Shown here one piece after another: positions 22,086 to 34,100 of a stretch of 64,000 bases of DNA; position 1 is the stretch's first letter; each line of letters starts with the position of its first letter. The DNA comes from Carya illinoinensis (taxonomy: Eukaryota; Streptophyta; Magnoliopsida; Fagales; Juglandaceae), in assembly GCF_018687715.1 (NCBI RefSeq), contig NC_056765.1:3286001-3350000 (forward strand), read 5' to 3'. A program made the position numbers and the translations under genes. Under the pieces are notes generated by a model. The model saw only the letters and a program-made list of their open reading frames with translations, did no database searches and was not told the origin of the DNA.

Positions 22086-24597
22086 CTGTAACACCATTAG
22101 GCAAATTGATTAAGAGGAGCAGGACACAGGAGCACCCGTTAATCAGTTGACATTTCTATACCAAAAAAGGTAGGTTCATAGCCTGTTATAATAATGCTAT
22201 TCGAAGTGCATAGTTATAATGATGCAACTTGCCCAAATAATATCTAAATCCAAGTATTTCAGAACCACAGAAAATTTATGAAAACAGTCTTCTATGCACA
22301 ATCACAACCAAAGTTGCTTGGAAGTGGTCTTTTTAGGTTCATAGAAAGGGTATTGGGACATGATAAGCTCCTATTTTGGGCACGAGGTACATAACAGGTA
22401 AAGCTTGGTTCACTGTTTGTTTTTTTCCTTGTAATTAAATCATGTACTTTTTTTTTTTTTTATAGGTAAACGGTAGTATTAATAAGAAATAGACGGAGTC
22501 CAAATACACAAGAAGGTATACAAAAGGAGCACCTATCTAGTTCAAAATATTAGAAACAAGGAAATCATGAAAATTTAGGCCATTAAAATCTATAGCTATG
22601 GCCCAAAGGAATAAAGTGCTGAAAAATAAAGATCGAAGCTCCTCCAAAGACCACTCCATATCTTCAAAAGTCTTCTCATTACGCTCATGCCATATGCACC
22701 ACATAATGCAGATGGGGACTATCTTCCAAACTGCTTTGATTTGAGGAGCCCCACCCGGAATTGACCAGTTGGCCAAAAGCTCAATGACTGTAGCTGGCAT
22801 AACCCAATTTAAATCTAAACGACTGAACACTTCGCTCTACAAGACTCTAGCTATCTCACAATGTAGCAAGAGATGATCTACTGATTCACCAGCTTTCTTG
22901 CACAAACAGCACCAATCTGAAATAATTACCCGGCGCTTTCGTAGATTATCTATTGTCAAGATCTTACCCAGGGCCACTGTCCAGGGAAAGAATAGTGCTT
23001 TGGGGGGTGCCTTCTTTCTCCATAGGCTTCTCCATGGGAAGTGGGAATCAGGTATAATGGTAAGAGTTTTATAGAAAGAGTGAACCAAGAATGTGCCCTT
23101 TCCGGCTGGTGTCCACCATAGTTTATCAGCGCGCGAAACGTGCATTCTCACAGAATACACAATGCTGAAGAAAGCCTCAAAAGCCCAATCTTGGGTTGCT
23201 CTGCTAAAAGTGACATTCCATTGGACTTGGTCTCCTAAACGAAGCATAAGATCTGCCACGGAATATTCTTGATCACAGGCCACTCGAAAAATGGATGGAA
23301 AGGAATCTTTTAATGCCTCCTCCCCGCACTAAATGTCACTCCAAAATTTTACACGAGTACCCTCCCCCACCACAATTTTAGTGTGGCGAGTAAACTCCCC
23401 CCACCCTCGTCTTATGTGCTTCCACACCCCCACACCGTATGTCCCATTCCCCTCTTTAGTACACCAACCCCCCCATAAGCTACCATGTTTGCAATCTCAC
23501 TTTTCCCAATTAACCTACAATCTCACCCATCACCTGTACTTATGGGGGTGAAGCGCCATTAAAAAAAACACTTGTTTTATCCTCCTCCGTGTATTATTCA
23601 CAAATATTATGCCCCTTTATAAATTTTTAGTCAATGCTCACTTCTTTATCCAAAACTGAGCAACAAAAATAATGTGTTTGTATAGCTTACCATAGTTCAG
23701 TAATTGGAGCTAAGCTTGATTCAGTTGGCGGGTAAGAGACTTTGGTAACTTTGGTCTACAACAATAACCAATTCATCATGCCTTGATGAAACAAGGAAAA
23801 AATAACAATATGAGCCAAGATCACATATAAAATGAATACTTTTCCTACCTTTTGGAAACCCTGTGAGAAAAGAAAAAGAAAAAAATAGCACTTGAAAGTA
23901 TCAAGCTACAATATGTGAATACCTAAACTTTGAATTCCCACTAATTCATTACGCACCGATTGAAATAAGAAAGTTGTCCCCAATCCTCCAACAGACGTGG
24001 ATCCCCCCACCCCAAAACCCAAGCCCCCCACTTTCTCCAAGCAGGGTTGTGAAAACACTCGACAAAACAGAGTCAGTGTTCGTCCAAGTTGATACACGTG
24101 GTTAGAGTCAGAGTCTAAACTAAATACTGGGAAAAAAAAAACTGACTCCTATTACGATTTTAATTCAAAAGATATCATTTTCATGCATTTTAATATGGGA
24201 ATCGTATCAGTTCTATCACTTAACAAAATCAAATAAACTCAAGTTAGCCAAATAACTGAAGGAGAATCATTTAATTGAGTTCAATTCCTTCGATTATTAT
24301 GTCTCCTTCAAGCAATTAATTGGGAAAAGTTAAACCAATAGTCTCACTTTCCAAATGTCCAGAATTCCCCTCCGCTTCTTGTCGACAAGATAAGTCGTTT
24401 ATATTGTAAGGAAAAAGGACAAGCATTTTCAGCTAACATTAGTCGAAACACTAAGAAAATACGGCATTTTAGTTACAATTTGAAATGAATAACCAAACAG
24501 AGCAAGGGGAATTAGGTTAAACACAAAACCCGCAATACAACATCACAGTATTCGGCAAACCTAAAATCGAGAGACCTAAGTTAAACATAGAAAATAC
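22086..24597 (-). other. Probable leader intron of the small membrane protein gene
   Basis: On the minus strand a donor CAG|GTATTT lies at 24598/24597 and an acceptor TTACAG ends at 22086, 12 bases before the start codon at 22073. The intron is about 2.5 kb, long because a LINE fragment sits in it. The remaining sequence holds nothing recognisable. A C-rich part at about 23333-23560 is unexplained. Confidence 0.5.
22448..23330 (-). mobile_element. 5'-truncated LINE (L1-type) with ORF2 C-terminal end
   Basis: A 14-base poly-T at 22448-22461 is the poly-A tail of a minus-strand element. The frame at 22537-23283 encodes the end of a non-LTR retrotransposon ORF2. It includes the zinc-binding domain that follows the reverse transcriptase (CCLCKKAGESVDHLLLHCE), followed by IMWCIWHERNEKTFED. 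The two parts share one frame and are separated by one in-frame TAG at 22837-22839, where related elements would carry Trp. The 5' part, including the catalytic reverse transcriptase, is missing. No clear target duplication was found. The copy is inactive. Confidence 0.85.
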
Positions 24598-24664
24598 CTG
24601 CTCAAGTATCTCCAAGAAAGTAGCAGAATTTTTTAGGGAGAAATCTGCAGAGAAAAGGCTGTGT

Positions 24665-24723
<59 letters not shown>

Positions 24724-24780
24724 TTAGATTGGGGGTTAGCTAGGGTTTTGAGTTTTCTGAATATGCGGTCTCGGGCGTAG
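24598..24780 (-). promoter_or_regulatory. Leader exon and promoter edge of the small membrane protein gene
   Basis: This is a pyrimidine-rich leader on the minus strand, with a CT tract (GA on plus at 24666-24720). Sequence just beyond, around 24720-24790, is less AT-rich and could hold the transcript start. Inferred only from the donor at 24597 and the position of the repeat. Confidence 0.35.
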
Positions 24781-24879
24781 ATTACTCAACGGTTAAAGAG
24801 ACACACACTCCCACAAAAACGACGTCATTGCCATATATTATTTTATTCTCTCTTGCATGGTTTGGTTACACTGTACATA

Positions 24880-25028
24880 TATAAAATGAAATTAAAGTTG
24901 AATAAAATATTATTAAAATATAATTTTTATTTAAAATTTTAAAAAATTGAATTGATTTTTTTATTTTATTTGAAAGTTTAAAAAAATTATAATAATTAGA
25001 TGAGATGATTTGTAAAAACAAACAAAGC
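24880..25028 (+). repeat. Family A repeat copy
   Basis: Carries GTTGAATAAAATATTATTAAAATATAA near the start and AATTATAATAATTAGATGAGATGA near the end, as in the other family A copies. The left end is degraded. It lies next to the hAT element's left target duplication. Confidence 0.6.
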
Positions 25029-25935
25029 CTCAGTTACTCTTACCTATATGTTACCTATACAAATATTTTATGCGAAAAAAAGAATATTTTCAGCTTTAGG
25101 ATAATTAAGGTTTGCCCACTCCTTTTGAAAAGAATGGTTAGACTTAGGAGTGTTCATCCGGATCTGGATCCGGATATCCGGCCATAACCGGATCCGGATC
25201 CATATTTCAAAAAAGGGGCAGTTATCCGCCCGAATTGAATCCGGATTCCATCCGGGCGGATTACCGGATATCCGGATTGTTTATTTCTTTTTTTGTGATA
25301 AAAACCGGATCCGGGTTATAACTGGATTCAATCCGGGTTTTGTAATATTTTATTTTTAAAAAAACTTATAACTTTTAAAAAAAAAATTATAGCACTTCTA
25401 AAAAAAAAAAATTCTGAAATCATGTTCAAATTGCCTAGATTTTTTTTGTTAAATAATTTAATCACTTGTAAAAAGTTCTTAAAAAAAATCAATATGGTGC
25501 AGTTTTACCAATAACATATATTACAAAGAGATGGAACAATTAGGAATTGCAAATAATCAAACCAAGCCCATTGAAGAATTATTAGTACCCAAACTGCATC
25601 ATTATGGAGATCTTCACTCCTTATTTCCTACTGAAAGTATGTGCTCAAACTGCAATCCCACAAAACATGTGATAGCTGCCATTAAAAACGAAGTTAATAG
25701 TTTAAGCCTAGTCAAAATGAAGGCAAGATGTATCCAAACCAAGCTAATATTAGATACGTGATACTCCTAGTAGGAACATTCACAGATTTTTTTTTTTAAA
25801 GATAATTTACAATTTCTTTATAATCTCATATTTGATCTAATTCATTAGCAGCAGCAAATAGAATCATTACAGAGAGCGCAGCAGTACAACCCATTGAAAC
25901 CAAATTATGCAAAACAGATCAAGATGCAAACTCAC

Positions 25936-27466
25936 CAGCATGAGCAGGTCCAGATGATAGGTTACTGTTCCAATTAGCAAGCCATAAACTGTAGCCATTA
26001 TAAAATAGACAACATATTATATATTAAACAGGCCATAGAGAGGTAGTTAACATGCAGTCTAACCTTTTTCCATTAATCATTATCATTAATCATTATCATG
26101 CGATTATATCACAACAACACCCATATGCTTGCAAAGATTCGACCAATTAATATTTTAAGTTATCTAACTGACAAATGACCCATTTAGCTCCTTTTAAGTT
26201 TCTCATTGCAGAACACCAGTCCATTAAATCTCAACCACTACTTATTTATAAACTTTAATTGAACAACTTAGAAAGGGTATGGCTGCATGTGTGTGAGATT
26301 ACTATAGTATCTGTATTTTTTAAGAAGTTTAATTATTCAAGTTTGCCAACACAGAAACTCTGTTCATTGTTCAAGTTTAATTAACATACAGTAAATCCTA
26401 AATGCAAGTAAGATACATGTATTCAATTATTCATCAAATTTCGGCCCATTAATCCAATGCAACTTTATAATTGTGAAAGTTAAGGAGATTCAAGATAGCA
26501 TAATATACTTACAGTTACAGATGGTTTGTCAACTGTGCTGAGCCCAACACCAATGGCAATGACTGGAAGGCCCTGCAAAAGAAATCATGAGTTTGATTAA
26601 AGGCCCCTCAAATAAATGGGAACAAAACTTACACAAAGCAAAAGGATTATTGTCATGCAAAAAGATTAAAAAACACAGAGAGAGGACTACCAAAGTTGTT
26701 ATTACAGAAAATGTTATGAATTAGATGCTCTTCACAAACAGCTATACAACTCAGCATAACTGAATGAAACATGAAGCTATAGAATACAGAAACTTCAGAC
26801 CAGATCACGGAAGAACCAAAATTACAGATGCAGACCGACATATTGCAGAACTCAATGAACAATGTACAATGGGCTGTATTTAACCAAAAAATGCATGCTT
26901 TTTAACTACTTTTTATTTAGAACTAAGAAACGAAATGGGATTTAACCAATGACAGGTAATGATAAACACAGCCCACATATACATATTATATACATGTATA
27001 TATAATATATTGACATCTAGTTCTAGACTTGATATTCTTACCAAGACTATCCACTGATACAAAATCCTTTCAAAACAGAGTTGGGATAATGACTGCCAAA
27101 TTTGTAAGGCTTTTAAATCACAGCCAGAGTATCAGATCTCATTATTAAATAGTTCATTCTATCAGATTACACTCCTCGTCTCCATCTACTATCACATTAA
27201 TACCCAGAATTTTTTGATACCCAGAAGGATATCTATCACGAAATGCAAACAAAAATCCACACATTAATAAATAATAAGCCAACATTTTAGACAATTTCTC
27301 CAGTTGCATGCGTACATGAATATTGTTGAAGACAGCTCGTATTTGAAAAGAAATCTAACCGAAAATCCATTTTCTTCATTGATTACAAAAAAATTTTATT
27401 TACCTAAAAGGACTAGAAAAAACATTCATGTTATTTCAGTGGGGGAAGAGAGCGATAGAGTTAGAG

Positions 27467-27503
<37 letters not shown>

Positions 27504-27600
27504 CCCTAGCACATGCGAAGGAGAACTCGAGTTGGGGTTAAACGGACTACGGCCCAGTCACCGGCGGCGAAGGATCCAGCTGTGAGCAACGGGCGGCGCG
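25936..27600 (-). pseudogene. Gene-like exons carried inside the hAT element
   Basis: On the minus strand three exon-like blocks have good splice sites: 27042-27092 (acceptor TTTGGCAG, donor GTAAGAA; 17 codons including QLCFERILYQWIVL), 26513-26572 (acceptor TTCTTTTGCAG, donor GTAAGTAT; 20 codons including GLPVIAIGVGLSTVDKPS) and 25936-25988 (acceptor GGCTACAG, donor GTGAGT). The first two join in frame. The third meets an early stop if joined in phase. Upstream, at about 27470-27620, a GC-rich block with a (GA)n tract looks like a promoter and leader exon. I cannot name the source gene. The likely reading is a host gene fragment picked up with its introns. An alternative is an ancient host gene that became flanked by transposon ends. 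Confidence 0.5.
27470..27499 (+). repeat. (GA)n microsatellite inside the hAT element
   Basis: A pure GA tract next to a GC-rich block (27560-27640) that stands out from the AT-rich surroundings. Confidence 0.9.
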
Positions 27601-27904
27601 GGGGGATGGGGGGCGAGAGAATCGTCGAGGTCTGTGTCCGTAAGGATGCACGTGAAGTTAGGTTAGGTTTGTTTTGTTATGGACTTTAAAACCGGTTACG
27701 GATATCCGGTTATAAAACCGGGTCCGGGCGGGTAAGAATTATTTCTTATCCGCCCGGGTATAATCCGGACGGTTATCCGCCCGGATCCGGAAAAATCCAA
27801 TCCGGATGAACTCCTCTAGTTAGACTCCATATTAAAAAATTACTTTTTTAATAATGGATTCTTTTCCAAAAAAGATAGTGCACGAAACTTGTATATTATA
27901 TTTA

Positions 27905-28060
27905 GGAGTAATTTTACATACAATCACTTTTACGTATTCTTTATGCACTCTACTGATATAATTGGCTGAATTAAATTTTTTTTAATACATAACCAATCAT
28001 ATTACAGGAGTGGACAAAAGAGTATACAAAAGTGACTGCACATAAAATTTTTATATATTA
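27905..28060. repeat. Short inverted-repeat element, family D
   Basis: The left end TTTTACATACAATCACTTTTACGTATTC and the right end GTATACAAAAGTGACTGCACATAAAATT are inverted with respect to each other. About 155 bp, no coding capacity. A second copy is at about 51788-51925. This is a MITE by structure, with no target duplication confirmed. Confidence 0.7.
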
Positions 28061-28188
28061 TTTAGACACTTGTATAACATTTGGATCATTTTTATGTTAT
28101 AAAAAATTAACTCAAAAGTTGATGGACAATATCAAATTAAAGTGGAATAAAAATATAATAAGTATAATTTTTTATTTTGTATATACAT

Positions 28189-28727
28189 TGTTAGGGGAAA
28201 ATTTCTCCTAGGAGTTCGGCCCAGTCCAGGTAAAGATGGCATGTGGCCCAAGGCAAGACCTAAACCCATCCAATTCTGAACCACGTTACTGCAGGCGCCC
28301 CATCTCAAGAGGATGCGGGTGGGCCGTAATCCGATGGGCACCTAGCACCCATATTGTCAGGAAAGAAGCAGCACGCCATCTCGATGGGACAACATGATCT
28401 GATGCCCTTCTAAGGCCAAGTCGCATTAATGGAGCTCTGGCATAGGGAGACAGAGTATGAAGCTGCCCTGAAGACAAGGTATGGAGCTGCCCTGGAGACA
28501 AGTATAAGCATCCACCTCGAGCACCATAAAAAAATTTAATTTTGAAACAATAATACTTGTTATTTTCGAAGAGTTTTCTTCTAGACGAGACTGACTTAAG
28601 CATTGGAGGTTCCATTCGAAAATCCACCAGATTGCTAGAATTGAGAGTGATTTAGTGTGTGCAGGTACGAAAAGACCCGAGTTTCCAAGTAGTCCAGCCC
28701 AAAGGCATACGAAACACGTTATTAACA
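28189..28727. mobile_element. Solo LTR with 5-bp target duplication
   Basis: The 539-bp block starts TGTTA and ends TAACA and is flanked by TACAT at 28184-28188 and 28728-28732. TG...CA ends with a 5-bp duplication define an LTR, and no second LTR or internal region is present. It is therefore what remains after recombination between two LTRs. It contains the stretch GACTGACTTAAGCATTGGAGG, common near the 3' side of plant Gypsy LTRs, and a small internal duplication (GAGCTGCCCTGGAGACAAG type, about 28459-28502). The open frames in it are not genes. Confidence 0.88.
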
Positions 28728-28766
28728 TACATAATATAATTTTATCGACTTCAAAAAGTAAAGATA

Positions 28767-28964
28767 TCGTTTGGTTACACATGAGTTAAAGTTGAAAGTT
28801 GAATAAAATATTATTAAAATATAAATTTTTAATATTATTTTTATTTTAAGATTTGAAAATGTTGAATTATTTATTATATTTTTGTAAAAATTTAATAAAT
28901 TCGTAATAATTATATGAGATAAAATAAGATAAGATAGTTTGAAATGTGTAACCAAATCAAGACT
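28767..28964 (+). repeat. Family A repeat copy with clear inverted ends
   Basis: The ends are TCGTTTGGTTACACATGAG and GAAATGTGTAACCAAATCAAG, which are inverted. The interior has the family's GTTGAATAAAATATTATTAAAATATAA and GAGATAAAATAAGATAAGAT. It lies just right of the solo LTR. Confidence 0.7.
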
Positions 28965-29214
28965 TAGTAGCTATATTCAACGTTGTTACGACTGAATAAA
29001 CAAGATTAATTGCGGTAAATAAATAAGTAGATCCTTTATGTTTCAACAAAACATAATTAGTGTTCTGCTATAAATTATAGCAAGAAGAGTTACTTGTGCT
29101 TTTTCTGATCAAAAGCATCAGTAATTAAATAAAAATAATAACTCGTGTTATTGGCTGAAACTTTTCTATGATTTACAGCACACGATTATTCCAGCCAATC
29201 AAAAAGTTGTATTT

Positions 29215-29375
29215 ATAAAAGTTGAATAAAATATTATTAAAATATATATTTTTAATATTATTTTTATTTCAAGATTAAAAAAATTAAATTATTTATTTTA
29301 TTTTATATGAAATTTTTAAAAAATATTATAATGATTAGATGGATTAAAAATAGTGATAAAAACAAATGAGATCTT
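29215..29375 (+). repeat. Family A repeat copy
   Basis: Contains AAAGTTGAATAAAATATTATTAAAATATATATTT and ends near AATGATTAGATGGATTAAAAATAG. The ends are partly degraded. Confidence 0.6.
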
Positions 29376-29970
29376 AAGCAACCGATAAATTGTTGAGAGT
29401 TTCTACCGATTTGATTTTTTTTTTCTTAATGATTAAAAAAGTATTTTTTAATGAATTTGTGAAATGTTTTAAAAAATATTTAAAGTGATTTAAAAAAAGC
29501 TTAAAAATACGCAAAATAAAAGTGTTGTGTGCATAGTGCACTTATAGTGTGTGAACTCTCGAGACCACCTCTCAGTAGCGGACCTAACAGTTCCCCAGAT
29601 GATTAGTATACCAAAAAAATATAAATATAATAAATAAATTTTCAATTATTTAATATATATTTAATAATAAATATGATTGGACGGTTGGTTTATCATGGTC
29701 CCAACTTTGAAGACAAATCCACTAATGACACCCTTTAAGAGGAAAAAAATTACTTAATTAAACCTAAACATCAACATGTCTGAAAACCCAAAAAAGTTGC
29801 TCTTAAGAACAGACTTGGATAAATCAATCATTCACAAGGTCTAAATACAATAATGAGAGGCTACAATTTACACACTAGAAATAGAAAGAGTCCCAAAGAC
29901 AGTTAGTGTGAAGAGAAGCCACCATGAACAACCATATTTGATTCCAAACACCCAATGCAAGTTCCAGTGT

Positions 29971-32900
29971 TTAATTGAAAAAGTAACCAACCAGGATGCC
30001 AAGGAGACCAACCAGCATCGCAATTAATAAAGAGAAGCCACCGGCACCACTTTTGCTCATTTGTTTTTTCATCAGATCCTATCAAATGTAGTTTTATAAG
30101 GTCAAGCAACTATGAACCACATAATTTTATTGAAACAACAGAAAACACGACAGAGGAGAGTGACACAGTGCTGTAAAATAAGGATAGTTGTGAAAGAACA
30201 AATGGGACATAGACTTTCAGTCAAGGATGCAAGTTTCATAGCTTGATTGAAGAGTTAAAAACAGAATTTAATCATTGGTATACAGACATACAATTCTCAA
30301 GGAACTAGAGTTTCCTTGGACAAATAACATTGAATGTATATGTGTGTCATAGCAATCTCAGTAAAACTCTGTTTATATTAACATTATATGACGATACCAA
30401 GTACTGAAGCTTAAAAAAGTCAAACTTCCTACCTATCAAAAAGCAATGCATTAGAGAGAACCTTTCTTAAACTGACTATCAAATAACAATATGGATCTAA
30501 CCTTGCTTCTTTTTACATGAATAGATCTCATAGAGAATCGGCAATCTAACTCAGTATACTTGGTTTTACATTGCCTCACTCGTATGATTATAGTTAAGTG
30601 CAGTAGTGCCTTTTACTGAGAGTTAATGCAGGCGAACATAACATGACAAAGCATACAGAGTTACCGGACAATATGTTGAACACAAGCAATACAAAACAGA
30701 ATTTTTAGGAGAACCAGTAAAAAAAAAGAGCCAAGTAAGTGAAGAGCTAATTAACAACATACAATCCAAGAAAAACCAATACCAGTTCTTGATGTAATTT
30801 CTGATTTTGTTCCAAGGCCAAAGTTTTCTCCTCAGTCAACTTAGAAATCATAGACCATGCCTGAAGAAAAAAGATACATCAACTTTCCAAGGCAAAATGA
30901 AATTTAATCAACCAATTGTATTAATAAAAAAGACTATAATCAGGCAAAACAAGAACAGTAATAAATAGACATAAAAAAGACTATAAGCAAAATTGAGAAA
31001 AGTCTCCATGCTACACTACTAACTGGCCAAAAAGCTAAGAGCACAAGGTCTAACATCTAAGTATTTGTAATTGAAATAATAGATCCCAAATCACCAGGGT
31101 ATACCTCCCACTTCACTTAAACTATTTTATATGGGTAATGAAGTTTTTTTTCTCCATGCTTGAGGCCTCAATACCTTATCCAAAAATGAAAACTCAAACC
31201 AAACCAGCTAAAATCTATTAGCCTCTGCAAATAAGTGAAAAAACAATTATTGGTTCCTATAAAACTGTTAAACTTCTGATAATCACCTTAGCAACAACCG
31301 ACAACTCACTCTTTGACTTTCATTTCTCCCATAAGCACTTCATAATATGACCCAACTAGGAATCCAAAATTCATACCACTATCATCCACAGGCATAGAGT
31401 AGACATTTTCACTAGGTTTCAAAAACAGGAACATAGAGACATGTTGTAGGAAACAAACGCTATGAGCCTACGATTGACAAAATTCAAAGACATCAATGTC
31501 TTATTTATATAAAGACATCTAGTACCCCCATTTAATGCTTAAAGTTGTCAGCACTATATTTTCTGGAAGTTCATAGTAACATTTATTGACTCAGATGCTT
31601 CCAACTATCTATATATACACATTATAATCTTTGAAACATAAATAAAACATTAAAGTGTTAAAATGTCATGTCTCAAGCATCCTTCATTGACCATACAATT
31701 AGAAACACAGTGACTCGACACACTCAGAAAGCCTAATAAAGGAACAGAATGGAACAAAAACATTCATTGACTACTAAAACGAAAAGCACAGAAATAATTG
31801 AGAATAACAAGGATGTCTTGCAAGAGGGGTAGAGAGACATTTTACCTCTGAAGACTTCTCTTTAGGATCCTCTAAAGATCTTGATACCTATGTTTACAAC
31901 ATTTAAACCAACATACCAGACCAAAAGTAAACCAAGTTGGTATCCAATGTCTCCATCAAAGTCTTTGAAATGTTTTTAAAAATAATGTATTGGAAAAGAA
32001 AAAATGGATTTCAAGAAAGCAAAATAAAAAACGCATACAGAATCAAATAATGACATATTTTGATGCCCATTCTCAAGCACTGATGCCCTGGGAGGAGAAC
32101 CTTCTTCGGATCCTTCAGGTACAGGTGATGGGGGATTTGCAGGAATGTAAATGACCCTCAACTTGAACTCTTTGACAGCCTTGCCATCTTCTTTGCTAAA
32201 CTACAAGAGCAATACACCACGTCTGAATTCATGGAATTAAAAAAAAAAAAACTGCAAAACACACAACAGCCAGAAACAATAGCTGCAGCCACATTAACAC
32301 ACCATATCCGGAGTAATGTCTTTTGTAGTTGCACCATCTGCTGCAACAACACTTTGGAGGAGAAATTTGTCCTTGCACTGCAAATCAGGGGGTAACTCTT
32401 TTGGAGCTTGCATTGTTACTGCCAGAATACATGCCAAAAAAACAGATGGATTGGCAGAAAAGCTACAACTTAAAACCTAGCAACAATAATTTCAAGATAA
32501 AGATTCAACTAACGTTTTCCGTAAACAGACACACGCTATTCAAGTTACTAGTAAGTATTTACCTGTAACACTGCATGTGCTTTGGGGCAAAACAATACCA
32601 GCATTGGGACGGACACAATACTTTTTGGGGTTAGTTGTTTTGACCTATTCCATTACAATGTCAAGTACATTAAACAGAATATAGGCATAGTTAATTGATG
32701 GCATATACCACATCAAACGAATAAATAAAAACCAGTGATGAAAATTCAGAAGGCAACTACCTTGAACGCCACATATTTATCTGTTTTATTGGTCAGTTGC
32801 AAAGAACATGAACTTTGTTTCTTCACTTCAACTTTTCCATCATGTTTCAGCCAAACAAAAAAGACCAATTAGCAGAAATAAACACATTGCAAGAGTTCCA

Positions 32901-33504
32901 AAGAGTAAAATTAACATGACAAACAATTGGGCCAAACAGTAAACAGAAGTAACAACTCATCATGCTTAGAGATACTGAAAGAAACCTCAAAGAAGCATTT
33001 GGCTCTATTCAGATGGTTACGTATCTTCAAAAAAAAAAAATCATTTCAATTTATTTTCCTCAACTCTCACCAAACGAACCCAGGACAAAGTAACCAACCA
33101 AAAACACCTCGCTCAATTAAGCAGATAACCTCACTGTGATACAGAAGAAAAACACCGCAAATTATACAATTCATGATTTTAACTTCCCCCAATTTCTCAA
33201 CCGATAGAAAACTCGGGCAAATCATGATTGCTGAGAAACAGCGATAGTCTACGCCATATCGAACAACTCGCTGAATAATAAAAGTGCGTTCTTACTTGCA
33301 TATAAAAATGTGCGTCCTTAGTATTCTTATTAAAACCAGTAAGCATAAAACACGGCATGCAAGTTTTTTCTCTCTTATTTTCCAAAATTTTCCATGGAAC
33401 CAAACAAAAAACTAGTCTGATTAAAAAAAACTAAACAAAAGTAAAACCTTACACTGGAATTTGAGTTCTGTAGGGTGAACGCTTAGAAGATCCCCAGTAC
33501 CCAT
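29971..33504 (-). CDS. VAP27: VAP27-type ER membrane tether (MSP-domain protein)
   Basis: VAP27 proteins are tail-anchored in the endoplasmic reticulum. They link it to plasma membrane, actin and endosomes, binding FFAT-motif partners through the MSP domain. Eight coding exons: 33453-33504, 32761-32831, 32563-32644, 32303-32418, 32039-32200, 31846-31887, 30783-30860 and 29971-30078. All have GT/AG borders and one frame, giving 236 residues. The MSP domain spans about residues 5-125, with CSLQLTNKTDKYVAFKVKTT and NPKKYCVRPN carrying the conserved Lys/Thr binding face. A linker (PPSPVPEGSEEGSPPR), a coiled coil (about 165-210, KLTEEKTLALEQNQKL) and a C-terminal membrane anchor (FSLLIAMLVGLLGILVGYFF) follow. 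The length is typical and no break was seen. The paralogue number is uncertain. Confidence 0.96.
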
Positions 33505-33885
33505 GGCTATGAATCCAAAAGAAACAGAATTTCAACTTCCCCTAAGAAAGCTGAAAATAAAATATATCACAAGAAATTAAAATTAGGGTTTCCTGAAAAC
33601 GGGAGATATAGGAATAATCTGAGAAGAAACGGAGGCAGAAATCAGTTCTCGAGATTTCATAATTCCTATAAGCAGATAGCATCACATGCCGGTGATTTTG
33701 CAGTGTTCCGTATCGTGTGTCGGAAATAGTGGGGCGCCCAAATGGGCCGTATTTTTTCACTTCGTAAACCAAGGATAATGATCGAACGGTGGCGCATTGG
33801 CTGTCACCTGTATTGTGTGGTTAGCTGTTACAGTAGGCAGACACTTGGTTTGTCCTTCCGTTCCATTCTCAGAGAATAATATATG

Positions 33886-34100
33886 GGTTTGGTTAAAATA
33901 AATAAATTTTTATCTATTATAAAATTGAGATGAGAATTTTAAGTTTTAAAATAAAATATTAAAATATTAAAATTTAATATTATGATTGTTTTGAAATTTG
34001 AAAAAGTTAAGTAAAAATTGAATTATTTATTATATTTTTTATAAATATTTGATAAAATTATAATAATGAGATGAGAATTTTGAATTTGAAATAAAAATTT
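33886..34100 (+). repeat. Family A repeat copy
   Basis: AT-rich element with GAGATGAGAATTTTAAGTTTTAAAATAAAATATT on the left, the ATTATTTATTATATTTTTTATAAA middle and AATGAGATGAGAATTTT on the right. It lies upstream of VAP27, on the promoter side. Confidence 0.6.

Larger units (their letters stand above)
25145..27818. mobile_element. hAT-type DNA transposon with 8-bp target duplication, non-autonomous
   Basis: The ends are inverted repeats. The left starts TAGGAGTGTTCATCCGGAT and the right, read inward, TAGAGGAGTTCATCCGGAT. Identical 8-bp duplications GTTAGACT flank it at 25137-25144 and 27819-27826, the size typical of hAT elements. Both subterminal regions (about 25150-25340 and 27690-27815) are packed with CCGGAT, CCGGATATCC and CGCCCGG motifs, the kind of clustered sites hAT transposases bind. 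No transposase frame (BED zinc finger or hATC dimerisation domain) is visible, so it needs a helper. The 2.3-kb interior carries exon-like DNA on the minus strand. The intact ends and matching duplications suggest a fairly recent insertion. Confidence 0.9.

Noticed and set aside
28132..28955. Several minus-strand frames of 69-118 residues
   Set aside because: They fall inside the solo LTR and its flanking family A repeat.
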